DNA of 64,000 nucleotides from G942493375 sp942493375 (GTDB lineage: Bacteria > Armatimonadota > UBA5829), in NCBI GenBank assembly GCA_942493375.1, contig OW818698.1:1612001-1676000 (forward strand). The letters run 5' to 3'. Within the stretch, counting starts at the first letter, position 1; each line of letters starts with the position of its first letter. Positions 1 through 8,143 of this stretch are shown here, piece by piece. The position numbers were made by a program, and so were the translations under genes. The notes beneath the pieces were generated by a model that saw nothing but the letters and a program-made list of their open reading frames with translations, ran no database searches and was not told the origin of the DNA.

Positions 1-2
1 AC

Positions 3-983
3 AATGAAGCAACCTGTTTTGTAAGACTCAGATCATGGGTCTTAGCTAAACTGTTATGGAATCCATCTCTGGATGAAAAAACTCTAATCAAGGACTTTAT
101 GGACGGCTACTACGGTCCTGCAAGCCCATACCTGACTGAATACCTTGGTCTGATAGAGAAGGCATATGCAGATAGAGCTGCAGGGAGTTGGTTTACTCCT
201 GAATATATGTTCAAAGCTCAGGAATTGTTCAACAAGGCAGCAGAGGCTGTAAAGTCAGATCCTGCGATTTCAAATAGAGTAAGAAGAGAGAGACTTCCGC
301 TGGATTACCTGTGGATAACCAACTACTCTGCTGCAGAGCAGTATGCTGAAGACAACAATATACAATTCATTGGACCAAAAGACCCCATCACTGCGGTAAA
401 TGAATTCCAGAAAGCATCAAAAAAATACAATAACAAGTATTTCAGTGAAGGCGGACTTCTGGAACCCTATTTTGCAGGATGGAAAATCCCCAAACTCAAG
501 ATAAATCCTGTAGGCACGCTGCCAACTGAACTTGGTGATTTGTCCAGTAAGAAGTATGTGGATATTCAGGAAAATCGATACCAGCTGCATGGTGAAGGCA
601 ACATGGTCAAGGTAATAGAAGATCCTGAGGCATCCAATAAAGTAGCAGCAGTAATGACCGGAGCCGGAACCCAATGGGCTACCCAGGTGCCTATAACCAC
701 AAAATTATCCGGCAAACAGCACATCTATGCATCAGTGAAAATAGATGCAACTCCGGGTGCTTCAGGTACGGCATTCCAGGTAGGCATGTATGACACCAAT
801 GCAGCCAGAGGAGTCTTCTCCAATGACATCAGTCTGGAACAGATGGCTGGAGGCAAATACATCCTGCTTGATCTTGGAACATGGGACCTTAAAGCCGGAA
901 TGTATATATGGTTCTCCCCGGTAAACAATCTCGACATTGTAAAGGGAATATACATTGACAGAGTATTGTTTGTAGCGGAGTAA
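3..983 (+). CDS. DUF4838-type protein, C-terminal part (5' end outside window)
   Basis: The reading frame is open to the left edge, so this is the end of a longer gene; the first ATG at 99 is internal. About 326 residues are visible. The first 60 residues (LLWNPSLDEKTL..., DGYYGPASPY) match the end of the DUF4838 domain, and the complete homologue at 6270-8129 has the equivalent LLWNPDLDW...AAYYGEAAG. DUF4838 proteins are large, usually secreted and glycoside-hydrolase-like, of unproven activity. After the domain come about 130 residues rich in beta strands, probably a sandwich or carbohydrate-binding module; the 6270 protein lacks this extension. A strong terminator follows the stop codon. 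The family call is good; the substrate is unknown. Confidence 0.8.
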   Translation, partial: NEATCFVRLRSWVLAKLLWNPSLDEKTLIKDFMDGYYGPASPYLTEYLGLIEKAYADRAAGSWFTPEYMFKAQELFNKAAEAVKSDPAISNRVRRERLPLDYLWITNYSAAEQYAEDNNIQFIGPKDPITAVNEFQKASKKYNNKYFSEGGLLEPYFAGWKIPKLKINPVGTLPTELGDLSSKKYVDIQENRYQLHGEGNMVKVIEDPEASNKVAAVMTGAGTQWATQVPITTKLSGKQHIYASVKIDATPGASGTAFQVGMYDTNAARGVFSNDISLEQMAGGKYILLDLGTWDLKAGMYIWFSPVNNLDIVKGIYIDRVLFVAE

Positions 984-991
984 AAAGGCTG

Positions 992-1019
992 GCCCACCCT
1001 TTTAGTAAGGGTGGGCTTT
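992..1019 (+). terminator. Rho-independent terminator after the DUF4838 gene
   Basis: A perfect 10-bp stem (992-1001 with 1007-1016) with a 5-base loop is followed by a short T run, 8 bases after the stop codon. It also lies between convergent genes and may act on both. Confidence 0.85.
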
Positions 1020-1044
1020 ACTTGGATGTTGGTATAGAAAAAAA

Positions 1045-1935
1045 CTACTTCCGCAGTCTTCTCAATCTACCCAGTCCAACCATCAGCGTCGGTATCGCCA
1101 GACCCAGAATGGTGGCGGGTTCAGGCACGGTACTGTAGTTATGAGCCGAACCAGTTGTCATTGTATAGTTGTTAAGAACTGTGTTATTTGCATCACGGAA
1201 AGTCAAACCCGTTATAGTGGCAGTGTTGTAGAAATCCACATAGGACTCGCCACCGACAATCACATTAAAGCTGCTGTTTCCACTCGTTAATCCCATGTAA
1301 ATATTGTTGTCCTGACCGTATTTGAATGCAACTGTTATTAAATAGTCGCCAGCGTAGACATCGGAACCGAGACTTTGGTGCGATGCAGTAGAATAATTGC
1401 CAAAAGTCAAACCCAGGCTACTGGAATGGTTTTCAATGTCGTCTGTGCGTGACCCGTCCAGATGAACATTGACTGAGAGTGTGCCCACGGTCCCCGCCGC
1501 CAATCCCGGAACATCCACCCTCCACAAATCCATAAACGATGCTTTCGCCGAAGCGTTTGCATTCCAATCATAGTGGGTGTAAGGAGTGTTCACTCCCGTG
1601 GTCTTATCGGAAACCCACGCATAAGAATAGACTCCCAAAGAGCCAAAGTCCGCTTTCGCCTTGGACATTGCTTTGCCTTCATAGTCAGCCATGTTCCCGG
1701 AGCCATCACTCCATCTGCCTTGCCAGTAACCATCTGTCGCATTCGAAAGAGCGCGATATGAGGGTTGGTCATATGTCTCCTCGTAATAAGAAGGCGCGTT
1801 GGCTAACCACTGCGAAGCTCCACCCGGCTTAAATATAAACCCGGCGCCTCCATTAATCTGAAGTCCAACCGATTGGGAATATGCAGAACTTGTCATTAAT
1901 ACAATCAAAAGTGTTATGCACGAAATAATTTTCAT
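1045..1935 (-). CDS. PEP-CTERM sorting domain protein
   Basis: A secreted protein of 296 residues. Residues 1-20 form a signal peptide (MKIISCITLLIVLMTSSAYS). The C-terminus has VPEPATILG, a hydrophobic stretch and a basic RRLRRLRK-like tail: the full PEP-CTERM signal, which exosortase recognises to anchor proteins at the surface or in an extracellular matrix. The mature part is rich in Tyr, Ser, Asn and Gly, fits a beta-rich surface domain, and matches no family I recognise. No exosortase gene is in the window. The second PEP-CTERM protein (9710-10468) has a very similar tail. An AGGAGAGG-like ribosome site precedes the start. Confidence 0.9.
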   Translation of the reverse strand: MKIISCITLLIVLMTSSAYSQSVGLQINGGAGFIFKPGGASQWLANAPSYYEETYDQPSYRALSNATDGYWQGRWSDGSGNMADYEGKAMSKAKADFGSLGVYSYAWVSDKTTGVNTPYTHYDWNANASAKASFMDLWRVDVPGLAAGTVGTLSVNVHLDGSRTDDIENHSSSLGLTFGNYSTASHQSLGSDVYAGDYLITVAFKYGQDNNIYMGLTSGNSSFNVIVGGESYVDFYNTATITGLTFRDANNTVLNNYTMTTGSAHNYSTVPEPATILGLAIPTLMVGLGRLRRLRK

Positions 1936-2338
1936 AATATAGCCACACCTCTCCTTTAATATTTACTTTATGGAATTTACCCCACAAATATATATTTGTC
2001 AAGGGGTCGTATAGAGATATTTTTATCAAGGGCGTGAACATGCAAAAAACTGGTAATTATACCAGTATACTTCTGGTGACGTCCCTGTATCAATGAATGT
2101 CTTTGAGACGAAAGAGTTCAGTCTACTGTGAACTGACCTAAAGTCCGTTCGTGCTGAGTAGCGCATAGCGCGTATCGAAGTATGAATGGACTTTAAATCT
2201 CACAAAACTGAACTGTAACCTTTGAGACATATTGCAGTATCATACAAGTATTCTGCTTAAAATACCATTTACGATCTTTATTTATTAGCGTAAAGTGTAT
2301 CAATGAAAGAATCAGAAATGAACATCAGGAGAGCCTGG
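1936..2338. other. Divergent intergenic region with a palindromic repeat
   Basis: This gap must carry the promoters for the PEP-CTERM gene (left) and the uroporphyrinogen-decarboxylase-like gene (right). Its centre is occupied by repeat copy A (2117-2220). No convincing -35/-10 pair stands out. Confidence 0.5.
2117..2220. repeat. Dispersed palindromic repeat, family A copy 1
   Basis: The core 2139-2196 begins AAAGTCCGTTCGTGCTGAG and ends GAATGGACTTT, so the ends are inverted copies of each other. Its reverse complement matches 39998-40080 closely, including flanks outside the core that end in AGTTCAG/CTGAACT. The centre (GTGCTGAGTAG...CGTATCGAAG) resembles the TTCGACAAGCTCAG-type repeats common in many bacterial genomes. 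Confidence 0.85.
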
Positions 2339-2368
2339 ATGCATATGTTGGCAACAGAATACTATTGA
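2339..2368 (+). other. Possible leader peptide coupled to the next gene
   Basis: ATG at 2339, five bases after AGGAGAG, opens a 9-codon frame (MHMLATEYY). Its TGA stop (2366-2368) overlaps the TTG at 2365 that begins the next gene (TTGA). The downstream TTG has no ribosome site of its own, so coupling is plausible. A small frameshift in the main gene's original start is the alternative. Confidence 0.35.
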
Positions 2369-3459
2369 ATATACATGATCTCGCTTACAAACCCAATGCA
2401 ACTGCTGTTGCTGAACGATTGGCGCTGCTGTGGTCACGGAAGGCACAGGACAGGATATTCGCTCAGATGATTGTGCCGATCAGCACGTTCTCGGGGTATT
2501 CGGAGGTAAATGCAGATGACCCAAATGCATTGCCTGATATACACGAAAGGTTTACATTCTGGGATGGGCGTCTTGCTGAGCTGGCGACTCTGGAGGATGA
2601 CAGCCTGCCATCGGCTTATCTTATGGAGTTCGACCAGGGGATATCTGGCGGTGTGCTTGGCGCTCCGATGAGATACCTGGTAGACAGGCAGACTGGCTGG
2701 ATTTCGTCCATGACAATGCCGATTCTCGATGACTTGAGCAAGATTGATTCACTGAAGATAGACATGGATGCTGAGGTATTGAAACATCTGGATGAGCATC
2801 TCCGGTTTTACTCTGAACAGTCGCGCGGCAAGTTTGGTATTGCACCTTTTATAGTGATAGATGCGATGAACTTTGTTGTAGAGGCCAGGGGAGCGACTCA
2901 GGCATATCTTGATCCTACTGACTCTCCGGAGTTAGTCAAGCAGATGATGGATTTTGCATTTGACCTCAATGTTTTTCTGCAGGAGCGTGTGCAGAATGCA
3001 ACAGATAATTTCCATGGCGGCTCATTTTGTCTGCCTGGGCTGTGGGCGCCGGGGAGTCCTGTCATGTTCTCTGTAGATGCATATCATCTGGCAAGCCCCG
3101 AGTTCTACTATAAGTGGGGAGAGCCCCATTTACAGAAGCTCCTGGACCATTTTGGAGGCGGGCACCTGCATATACACTCCAACGGTCGCCATCTTATAGA
3201 ACACGCAGCCAACTTGCGCAGCCTGACATCCATCAGCATGGGTGATGACATTGGAAATCCACGGGCATACGATGAGCTTGAACTTATTAGGCGTAAGGCT
3301 GGAGATGTCCCATTGATTGTTGGCTGTGAATATGGCGAGTTCGTCAGGGGTCTTGGGGCACATTCTCTACCGGGTAATGTGATGTACATGGTTTTTGGGG
3401 TACCATCGATTGGTGAGGCGAATTTGCTTATGGAGAAGGTTCGCGAGTATAGGGTCTAG
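2365..3459 (+). CDS. Uroporphyrinogen decarboxylase family protein
   Basis: A 364-residue protein similar to the URO-D superfamily, whose non-haem members are often corrinoid-dependent methyltransferases or proteins of unknown substrate near sugar-degradation genes. Visible hallmarks are the segment around DPTDSPELVKQMMDFA, and a C-terminal half with HLHIHSNGRHLIEHAANL and SISMGDDIG, matching barrel strands that carry His and Asp in the family. The start is uncertain: no ATG or GTG exists in frame back to the stop at 2209, leaving TTG 2365 (used here) or CTG 2335. A second, more typical family member is at 27259-28242. A cytoplasmic location is inferred from the lack of a signal peptide. Confidence 0.75.
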   Translation: MNIHDLAYKPNATAVAERLALLWSRKAQDRIFAQMIVPISTFSGYSEVNADDPNALPDIHERFTFWDGRLAELATLEDDSLPSAYLMEFDQGISGGVLGAPMRYLVDRQTGWISSMTMPILDDLSKIDSLKIDMDAEVLKHLDEHLRFYSEQSRGKFGIAPFIVIDAMNFVVEARGATQAYLDPTDSPELVKQMMDFAFDLNVFLQERVQNATDNFHGGSFCLPGLWAPGSPVMFSVDAYHLASPEFYYKWGEPHLQKLLDHFGGGHLHIHSNGRHLIEHAANLRSLTSISMGDDIGNPRAYDELELIRRKAGDVPLIVGCEYGEFVRGLGAHSLPGNVMYMVFGVPSIGEANLLMEKVREYRV

Positions 3460-3470
3460 GCAAGACCGCG

Positions 3471-3496
3471 CCCTTCAACAAGCTCAGGGCGAACGG
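3471..3496. repeat. TTCGACAAGCTCAG-type dispersed repeat
   Basis: A 26-base sequence beginning CCCTTCAACAAGCTCAGGG, 11 bases after a stop codon. It closely matches the widespread CCCTTCGACAAGCTCAGG family and relates to the centre of repeat family A. Confidence 0.7.
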
Positions 3497-3547
3497 TTAA
3501 CTACTTCGTTGGTTGATTCGACTAACAATGCAACTAGGGGGGGTATA

Positions 3548-3925
3548 ATGAGTAACCTAAGATTCATTGCATTATTGCTTCTGGCAACTCATCTGGCGCT
3601 GTGGGGTGCGTTTCTGCCCGCCAAGTATATGGTTGATGACCTTTCAAGTGAAACCGAAGCTGAGTATATTGAAAGTGAGCAGAAAATGTCGGCGTTATAC
3701 GAAAACAGGATTATTCCGATTACTGCTTCTGTTGTTGCTGTTGTGCTTTCTACTGCATTTTTAGTATTAGTTGGTAGACAGCGCAAATCAGTTATAAAAA
3801 GACGTTGGGTATGGGATATCATCGAGTGTTGGAGTGGTTGCTTGCTCGTGACAGCAGTAGGTCTACTGGTTATGACAACGTTTGTTTTCTATACGGTGGC
3901 ATCTCCACGCACGCTGCATTACTAG
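3548..3925 (+). CDS. Small membrane protein, function unknown
   Basis: A 125-residue protein with three hydrophobic segments, about residues 5-24, 55-77 and 92-117. Charged residues (DDLSSETEAEYIESE) lie between the first two and a basic patch (GRQRKSVIKRR) between the last two. The start is set by AGGGGGG seven to eight bases before ATG 3548; the frame continues upstream without such a site. I recognise no family. It follows the URO-D-like gene by 88 bases, with a dispersed repeat in between, so it may or may not share its transcript. Confidence 0.65.
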   Translation: MSNLRFIALLLLATHLALWGAFLPAKYMVDDLSSETEAEYIESEQKMSALYENRIIPITASVVAVVLSTAFLVLVGRQRKSVIKRRWVWDIIECWSGCLLVTAVGLLVMTTFVFYTVASPRTLHY

Positions 3926-3949
3926 CCCAGTGAATATACATTCATGCTG

Positions 3950-6130
3950 CTACTTATCCAGCTCTACAGGCACAAATCCTGGAGAGCCTGGATAATGCTG
4001 GTAATCCTGCGCTACCTGTTCAGGTGATCTTGCGTCCCAGTTGCCATCGTCTTTGGTAAACAATACCTGCCAGGCAAGAACCGCAAGGTCTTTGTTGGGA
4101 CTGTTGAGTATCTTGATCATCTCATTTCGCCCGCTTTTTCCGCATCCCGATACTATGGCATATCCTACCGGTTTCCATCCCCAATCTTTATCTGAGCGTT
4201 TGCTTCTTTTACCGTATTGATTGAAGATCGTCAGCAGTTTGTTCTGAACCTTGCTGCGGAGTTCAACAGATACCTTCGGGAGCATCGATGCCATAGAGAA
4301 TGCAGCTTTGACCTGGTTGGCCTGGCATTTGTCATCCAGCATTTCATATAGGACTCTGCAGGAATCCTCATTCTGGAACCGTTCAAGGGATGCTGCTGCC
4401 ATCCGGCGGATATCATCAACAGGATCACTCTTTGCAGCCCGAACCAGCAGATCAAAGAACTTCGTTCCAGCGTCTACAGGCTGTTTCTCCTCAAGTCGTA
4501 ACCATTCATGAACTATCACTGTTCGAACAGCCGGACTGGGGTTGTCATAAGCCGCAACAATGTCTGCATAACGTTCAGGCCCCATACTGTTGAAGGCGTC
4601 TACGCTGGAAAGCTCCATTGGCATACCCGGATGCCTGGCTATTGCAGCAACAATAGCTTGTACGCTGTTTGGGCCATTAACTCTACCCAGGTTAGCTACA
4701 TACATCGGTCTCACATAGTCTTCCTTTTCAGTCAGCAGAGCACTTTCCAGCGCTGGTATCCCTTGCTCAATCTTGCAGATTCCTATCAAATTCGCTGCCT
4801 GCCTGCGTATGGAAGGGTTTTTATGATTTAGAAGTGCGATTGCTTTTTCTGCTGATGGAACAGGGACTATCCCCTTTATAGCTTCATTGATCACCTTTAA
4901 AACAGCCATGTCATCACTGCTGTCTATATCTGATCCAGGACGGTAATCCACATATCCGGCTTCAGCAGACATCTGCTCGTTTTCCAATTGAACACCCTTA
5001 TCAAGCACGTATTTCAGATCATCAGGAAGGTTATCATCGGTGTGAATAGACAGCTTCACCGGGGTTCCCTGAACAGCTTTTAATACTAAAGGAACTGTTT
5101 TTCGATACTCATCCGATGTTCCCTGCCAGATAGTAAACTCGTCTACCAGTCCCTCTTCAATCCATTTCCTCCACTCCATCTTCATACGCCCGGTAGGAAG
5201 TATATATGGAACCCCACCGCACATCCACCGCGATGGAATATCCGGATCAGCAGCATCAAGGCATATAGATAGCTTTTTACCGTATTTTTTAAAGACCGGG
5301 CGGATATCCCGGAGCAACTGGGTGAAATACTCTCCCCTAATAGCATTGTATTTATTGACGTCCACCATGCCGGACTTCGGGTCCACACCAAATCGTTTCC
5401 TATATTCTTTATCTACAACCGGTGAATATATATACTCATCATTGAAACGCGAGCAGAAGTTCTCGACATATGTATAGAACTGCAGTCCATCATAGAAACG
5501 ATATGCTCCCTTAGGACCAAACATTTCTGAGAACCTGCGAACAAACTCCTTACGCACCTGTGGATATGCAAATTCCATAGGACCTGGAATACTCATAATC
5601 CCTGCTCTGTCGTGCGCTGCGAAGTCCGGATGAGCCTGCCTGAGCTTATCTATAACATAGAAAGTCCCACGGCCTTGCAGCGCCTGCGCAGAGGAAGAAC
5701 CACCGGAGCTGTCCAGAACAGGAAATATCCCCCAGAACTCAATACCTCTTTCCTTTGCAGCCTTTGAAGCCAATTCGGTGGCACGGTTTTGTTTATTATG
5801 CTGGGCCCAGTATTTCATGAATCCGCTGTGCTGGGAATCTGACCTGTAATTGCAATAGGTATCGTACCATTCTATCTGCGCATCCCGCCATAACATGCGG
5901 TTGAGTTTATGGTGTTTTTGGAATATGTCGAATGATGCAGTTATAGTTGCCTTAGATTCCATAGGAATCCCCGCATAAACATAGATCAAATCACCGGTGC
6001 TATACCAGACTGACGGTGGATATTTATCCGGCATGTATGGGTTTTGGGCTCCTAATAATGAACTGGGGAATAGACTTATGAAAACCAGCAATGTGCTGAA
6101 AGTTATATTGCGCAGGGTCAAGTGTCTCAT
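3950..6130 (-). CDS. Secreted TIM-barrel (GHL10-like) protein with C-terminal HEAT repeats
   Basis: A 726-residue protein with a signal peptide (residues 1-28, ending SSLLGAQ). Residues about 40-400 look like a glycoside-hydrolase-type barrel of the DUF187/GHL10 sort: AKERGIEFWGIFPVLD, YDGLQFYTYVENF and a late segment EFTIWQGTSDEYRKTVPLVLKAV. Residues about 430-690 carry HEAT-like helical repeats (LLNHKNPSIRRQAANLIG, SDPVDDIRRMAAASLERF, LNSPNKDLAVLAWQVLF). The HEAT part may bind a partner. A ribosome site AAGGAGTTTCT precedes the ATG. The gene is divergent from the DUF4838 gene at 6270. Catalytic residues cannot be assigned by eye. Confidence 0.7.
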   Translation of the reverse strand: MRHLTLRNITFSTLLVFISLFPSSLLGAQNPYMPDKYPPSVWYSTGDLIYVYAGIPMESKATITASFDIFQKHHKLNRMLWRDAQIEWYDTYCNYRSDSQHSGFMKYWAQHNKQNRATELASKAAKERGIEFWGIFPVLDSSGGSSSAQALQGRGTFYVIDKLRQAHPDFAAHDRAGIMSIPGPMEFAYPQVRKEFVRRFSEMFGPKGAYRFYDGLQFYTYVENFCSRFNDEYIYSPVVDKEYRKRFGVDPKSGMVDVNKYNAIRGEYFTQLLRDIRPVFKKYGKKLSICLDAADPDIPSRWMCGGVPYILPTGRMKMEWRKWIEEGLVDEFTIWQGTSDEYRKTVPLVLKAVQGTPVKLSIHTDDNLPDDLKYVLDKGVQLENEQMSAEAGYVDYRPGSDIDSSDDMAVLKVINEAIKGIVPVPSAEKAIALLNHKNPSIRRQAANLIGICKIEQGIPALESALLTEKEDYVRPMYVANLGRVNGPNSVQAIVAAIARHPGMPMELSSVDAFNSMGPERYADIVAAYDNPSPAVRTVIVHEWLRLEEKQPVDAGTKFFDLLVRAAKSDPVDDIRRMAAASLERFQNEDSCRVLYEMLDDKCQANQVKAAFSMASMLPKVSVELRSKVQNKLLTIFNQYGKRSKRSDKDWGWKPVGYAIVSGCGKSGRNEMIKILNSPNKDLAVLAWQVLFTKDDGNWDARSPEQVAQDYQHYPGSPGFVPVELDK

Positions 6131-6269
6131 AGAAACTCCTTATAGACAATGAGGGAATATACCAATTTATTCTCCATCTGATCAGTAAATCCTGTTTATC
6201 ATTCATGTATTGGTCTTGTTAATGATACAATTCTATTGCTTGTGACGGCGACTAAAAGTGATCTGAGAA

Positions 6270-8129
6270 ATGGTGGATAGTATGCAATACAGACTTATTT
6301 GTATATTGATGCTTGCAGTGCTCTGGGTGCTGGTGGTATGTGGGAATGCTTGTGGCGAAGGGATGATTATTGCTGATGGCAGTAAGAGCAATTACAGGAT
6401 TGTTGTTGCACTGGATGCAAGCGTTCAGGTGAGTTATGCAGCGAAAGAATTGCAGCAGTATATTGAAGAGATGACCGGTGCACGCTTGCCTATTGTTACT
6501 GATGACAATTCACTGGTTGTAAAAGAGATAATGGTCGGTTTTAGCCGCCATACAAGTCGCGTTCATCCAAAGTTGAAGAAGGAGTCGTTCAAGCCTGAGG
6601 AGTTTGCTATTAAGACTGTTGGTGAGAGTCTCATAATAGCAGGAGGAGTTCCAAGAGGTACTCTGTATGGAGTGGTAAGTCTGTTGACCGATGAATGGGG
6701 ATGTAGATGGTTTTCACCTGCGCTTAAAAGGATTCCGAAACAGCAATGTTTGTCTTTAGGGCAGGTAAACCGGAGATATAACCCTCCGTTTGAATACCGC
6801 GAAGCCTATTTTTGGTCAGGATTGGATAATGACTGGGCCGTTCACAATTTTCAGCACGGTCAATTCGCAAAACAGACTGTAGAGCAGGGAGGAAGTGCGG
6901 GTTATGCACATGGCTGGTTTGTCCACACAGCTCTCAGACTGGTCCCTCCGGAGACCTACCTCAAGGATCATCCTGATTATTACTGGAGTCAACCCCGAAA
7001 GATGCTGGGGGTAGGTTCAACACCCACAGGCTTGTGCCTTATTAACCCGGACGTCGTCCGTATAACTGCCCAGACTATTCTCGATAATAAAAGAGACAAT
7101 CCGGATGGAGACAAGTTCTACAGCATAAGCGCTGGTGACAGTAATGACTGGTGTGAGTGTCCCGGGTGCATGGAGGAGTACAAGAGAATCGGTGAGAAAC
7201 ATGGCCAGGTCGGGAGCGAGTCGGTAAAGACTTATCCATTTGGTGTAGCCTGGCTGAGGTTTGTCAGCAAGGTCGATTCTATACTGAAGAGTGTGCCTGC
7301 AGCAGATCGACCGCGTGTCAGTATGCTGGCTTATGGTTACAGCCCGCTGCCGCCTTCAAAGCCTGAGAAAAACCGGGATGTCAATGTAATGTATGCTGAG
7401 CTTACGGCTTGTCAATTCCATCCACTGGACGACCCAAAGTGTTCAAGTAACGTGGATTTTCGGGCTAAACTGAAAGGTTGGCTTGCATCATCCGGATCGA
7501 CTTACGTGTGGCTCTATAAAGTAAATTACGATAGCTACTGGTTCTGGGTCCATCCCAATCTGGATACATTTGCTGAGGATTTGCGCTACCTACGGAGTAT
7601 GAGAGTCAAAGGAGTGTTTGAGCAAGGCAATTTGTATGTAGGAGACCGATGGGATGGTGAGTTTCACGAACTCCGAGCTTATCTGCTTGCCAGGCTGTTA
7701 TGGAATCCGGATCTCGATTGGAGAAGCCTTCGCAAGGAGTTCTGTGCAGCTTATTATGGCGAAGCTGCGGGTGCGGTAATGGAGAAATACATGGATGACC
7801 TGCGTGAATGTGCAGTAAAAAATGATGCCCATTGCAGAGAACACGCCGGCGTAGATGCATTCAAATGGATAACCCTGGAGATGATTTCCAGATGGTATTC
7901 ACTGCTTGAGGATGCGGAATCAAAAGCAGTTGATGAAGAGCACAAGCGTTTTGTCCGTATTTCGATGTTACATGTTCAATTCACGGAAGCTCAACTTAAG
8001 ACAGACGCTGCCGAGAAGAAATCACTCCTTCAGAAATTTTTGAATAATGCCAGGACTTTGCGAGTTACATACATCGGACCATCACCCAAATTCCTTGCAG
8101 ACTGGGCAAGGGTTGAAGGACTCAACTGA
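6270..8129 (+). CDS. DUF4838 domain-containing secreted protein
   Basis: A 619-residue protein. The N-terminal segment MQYRLICILMLAVLWVLVV... is a signal peptide; initiation may be at ATG 6270 or at ATG 6282, and neither has a strong ribosome site. Residues about 45-155 resemble the N-terminal domain of alpha-glucuronidases and related glycosidases (YAAKELQQYIEEMTGARLPIV, GTLYGVVSLLTDEWGCRWFSP). The rest is DUF4838, with FYSISAGDSNDWCECPGC in the middle and WNPDLDWRSLRKEF...YYGEAAGAV near the end. The domain is common in CAZyme-rich genomes; its activity is unproven. Spacing of 14 bp to the next gene suggests an operon with the GH28-like protein. Confidence 0.85.
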   Translation: MVDSMQYRLICILMLAVLWVLVVCGNACGEGMIIADGSKSNYRIVVALDASVQVSYAAKELQQYIEEMTGARLPIVTDDNSLVVKEIMVGFSRHTSRVHPKLKKESFKPEEFAIKTVGESLIIAGGVPRGTLYGVVSLLTDEWGCRWFSPALKRIPKQQCLSLGQVNRRYNPPFEYREAYFWSGLDNDWAVHNFQHGQFAKQTVEQGGSAGYAHGWFVHTALRLVPPETYLKDHPDYYWSQPRKMLGVGSTPTGLCLINPDVVRITAQTILDNKRDNPDGDKFYSISAGDSNDWCECPGCMEEYKRIGEKHGQVGSESVKTYPFGVAWLRFVSKVDSILKSVPAADRPRVSMLAYGYSPLPPSKPEKNRDVNVMYAELTACQFHPLDDPKCSSNVDFRAKLKGWLASSGSTYVWLYKVNYDSYWFWVHPNLDTFAEDLRYLRSMRVKGVFEQGNLYVGDRWDGEFHELRAYLLARLLWNPDLDWRSLRKEFCAAYYGEAAGAVMEKYMDDLRECAVKNDAHCREHAGVDAFKWITLEMISRWYSLLEDAESKAVDEEHKRFVRISMLHVQFTEAQLKTDAAEKKSLLQKFLNNARTLRVTYIGPSPKFLADWARVEGLN

Positions 8130-8143
8130 TTACGGAGAGACAA

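Noticed and set aside
1936..2364. Sigma-54 site for the first PEP-CTERM gene
   Set aside because: No GG-N10-GC on the minus strand with acceptable flanks; the only spaced match is on the opposite strand and poor.
3395..3547. Extension of the small membrane protein to 3395
   Set aside because: It would overlap the URO-D-like gene and read through the TTCGACAAGCTCAG-type repeat; ATG 3548 has a clear ribosome site.
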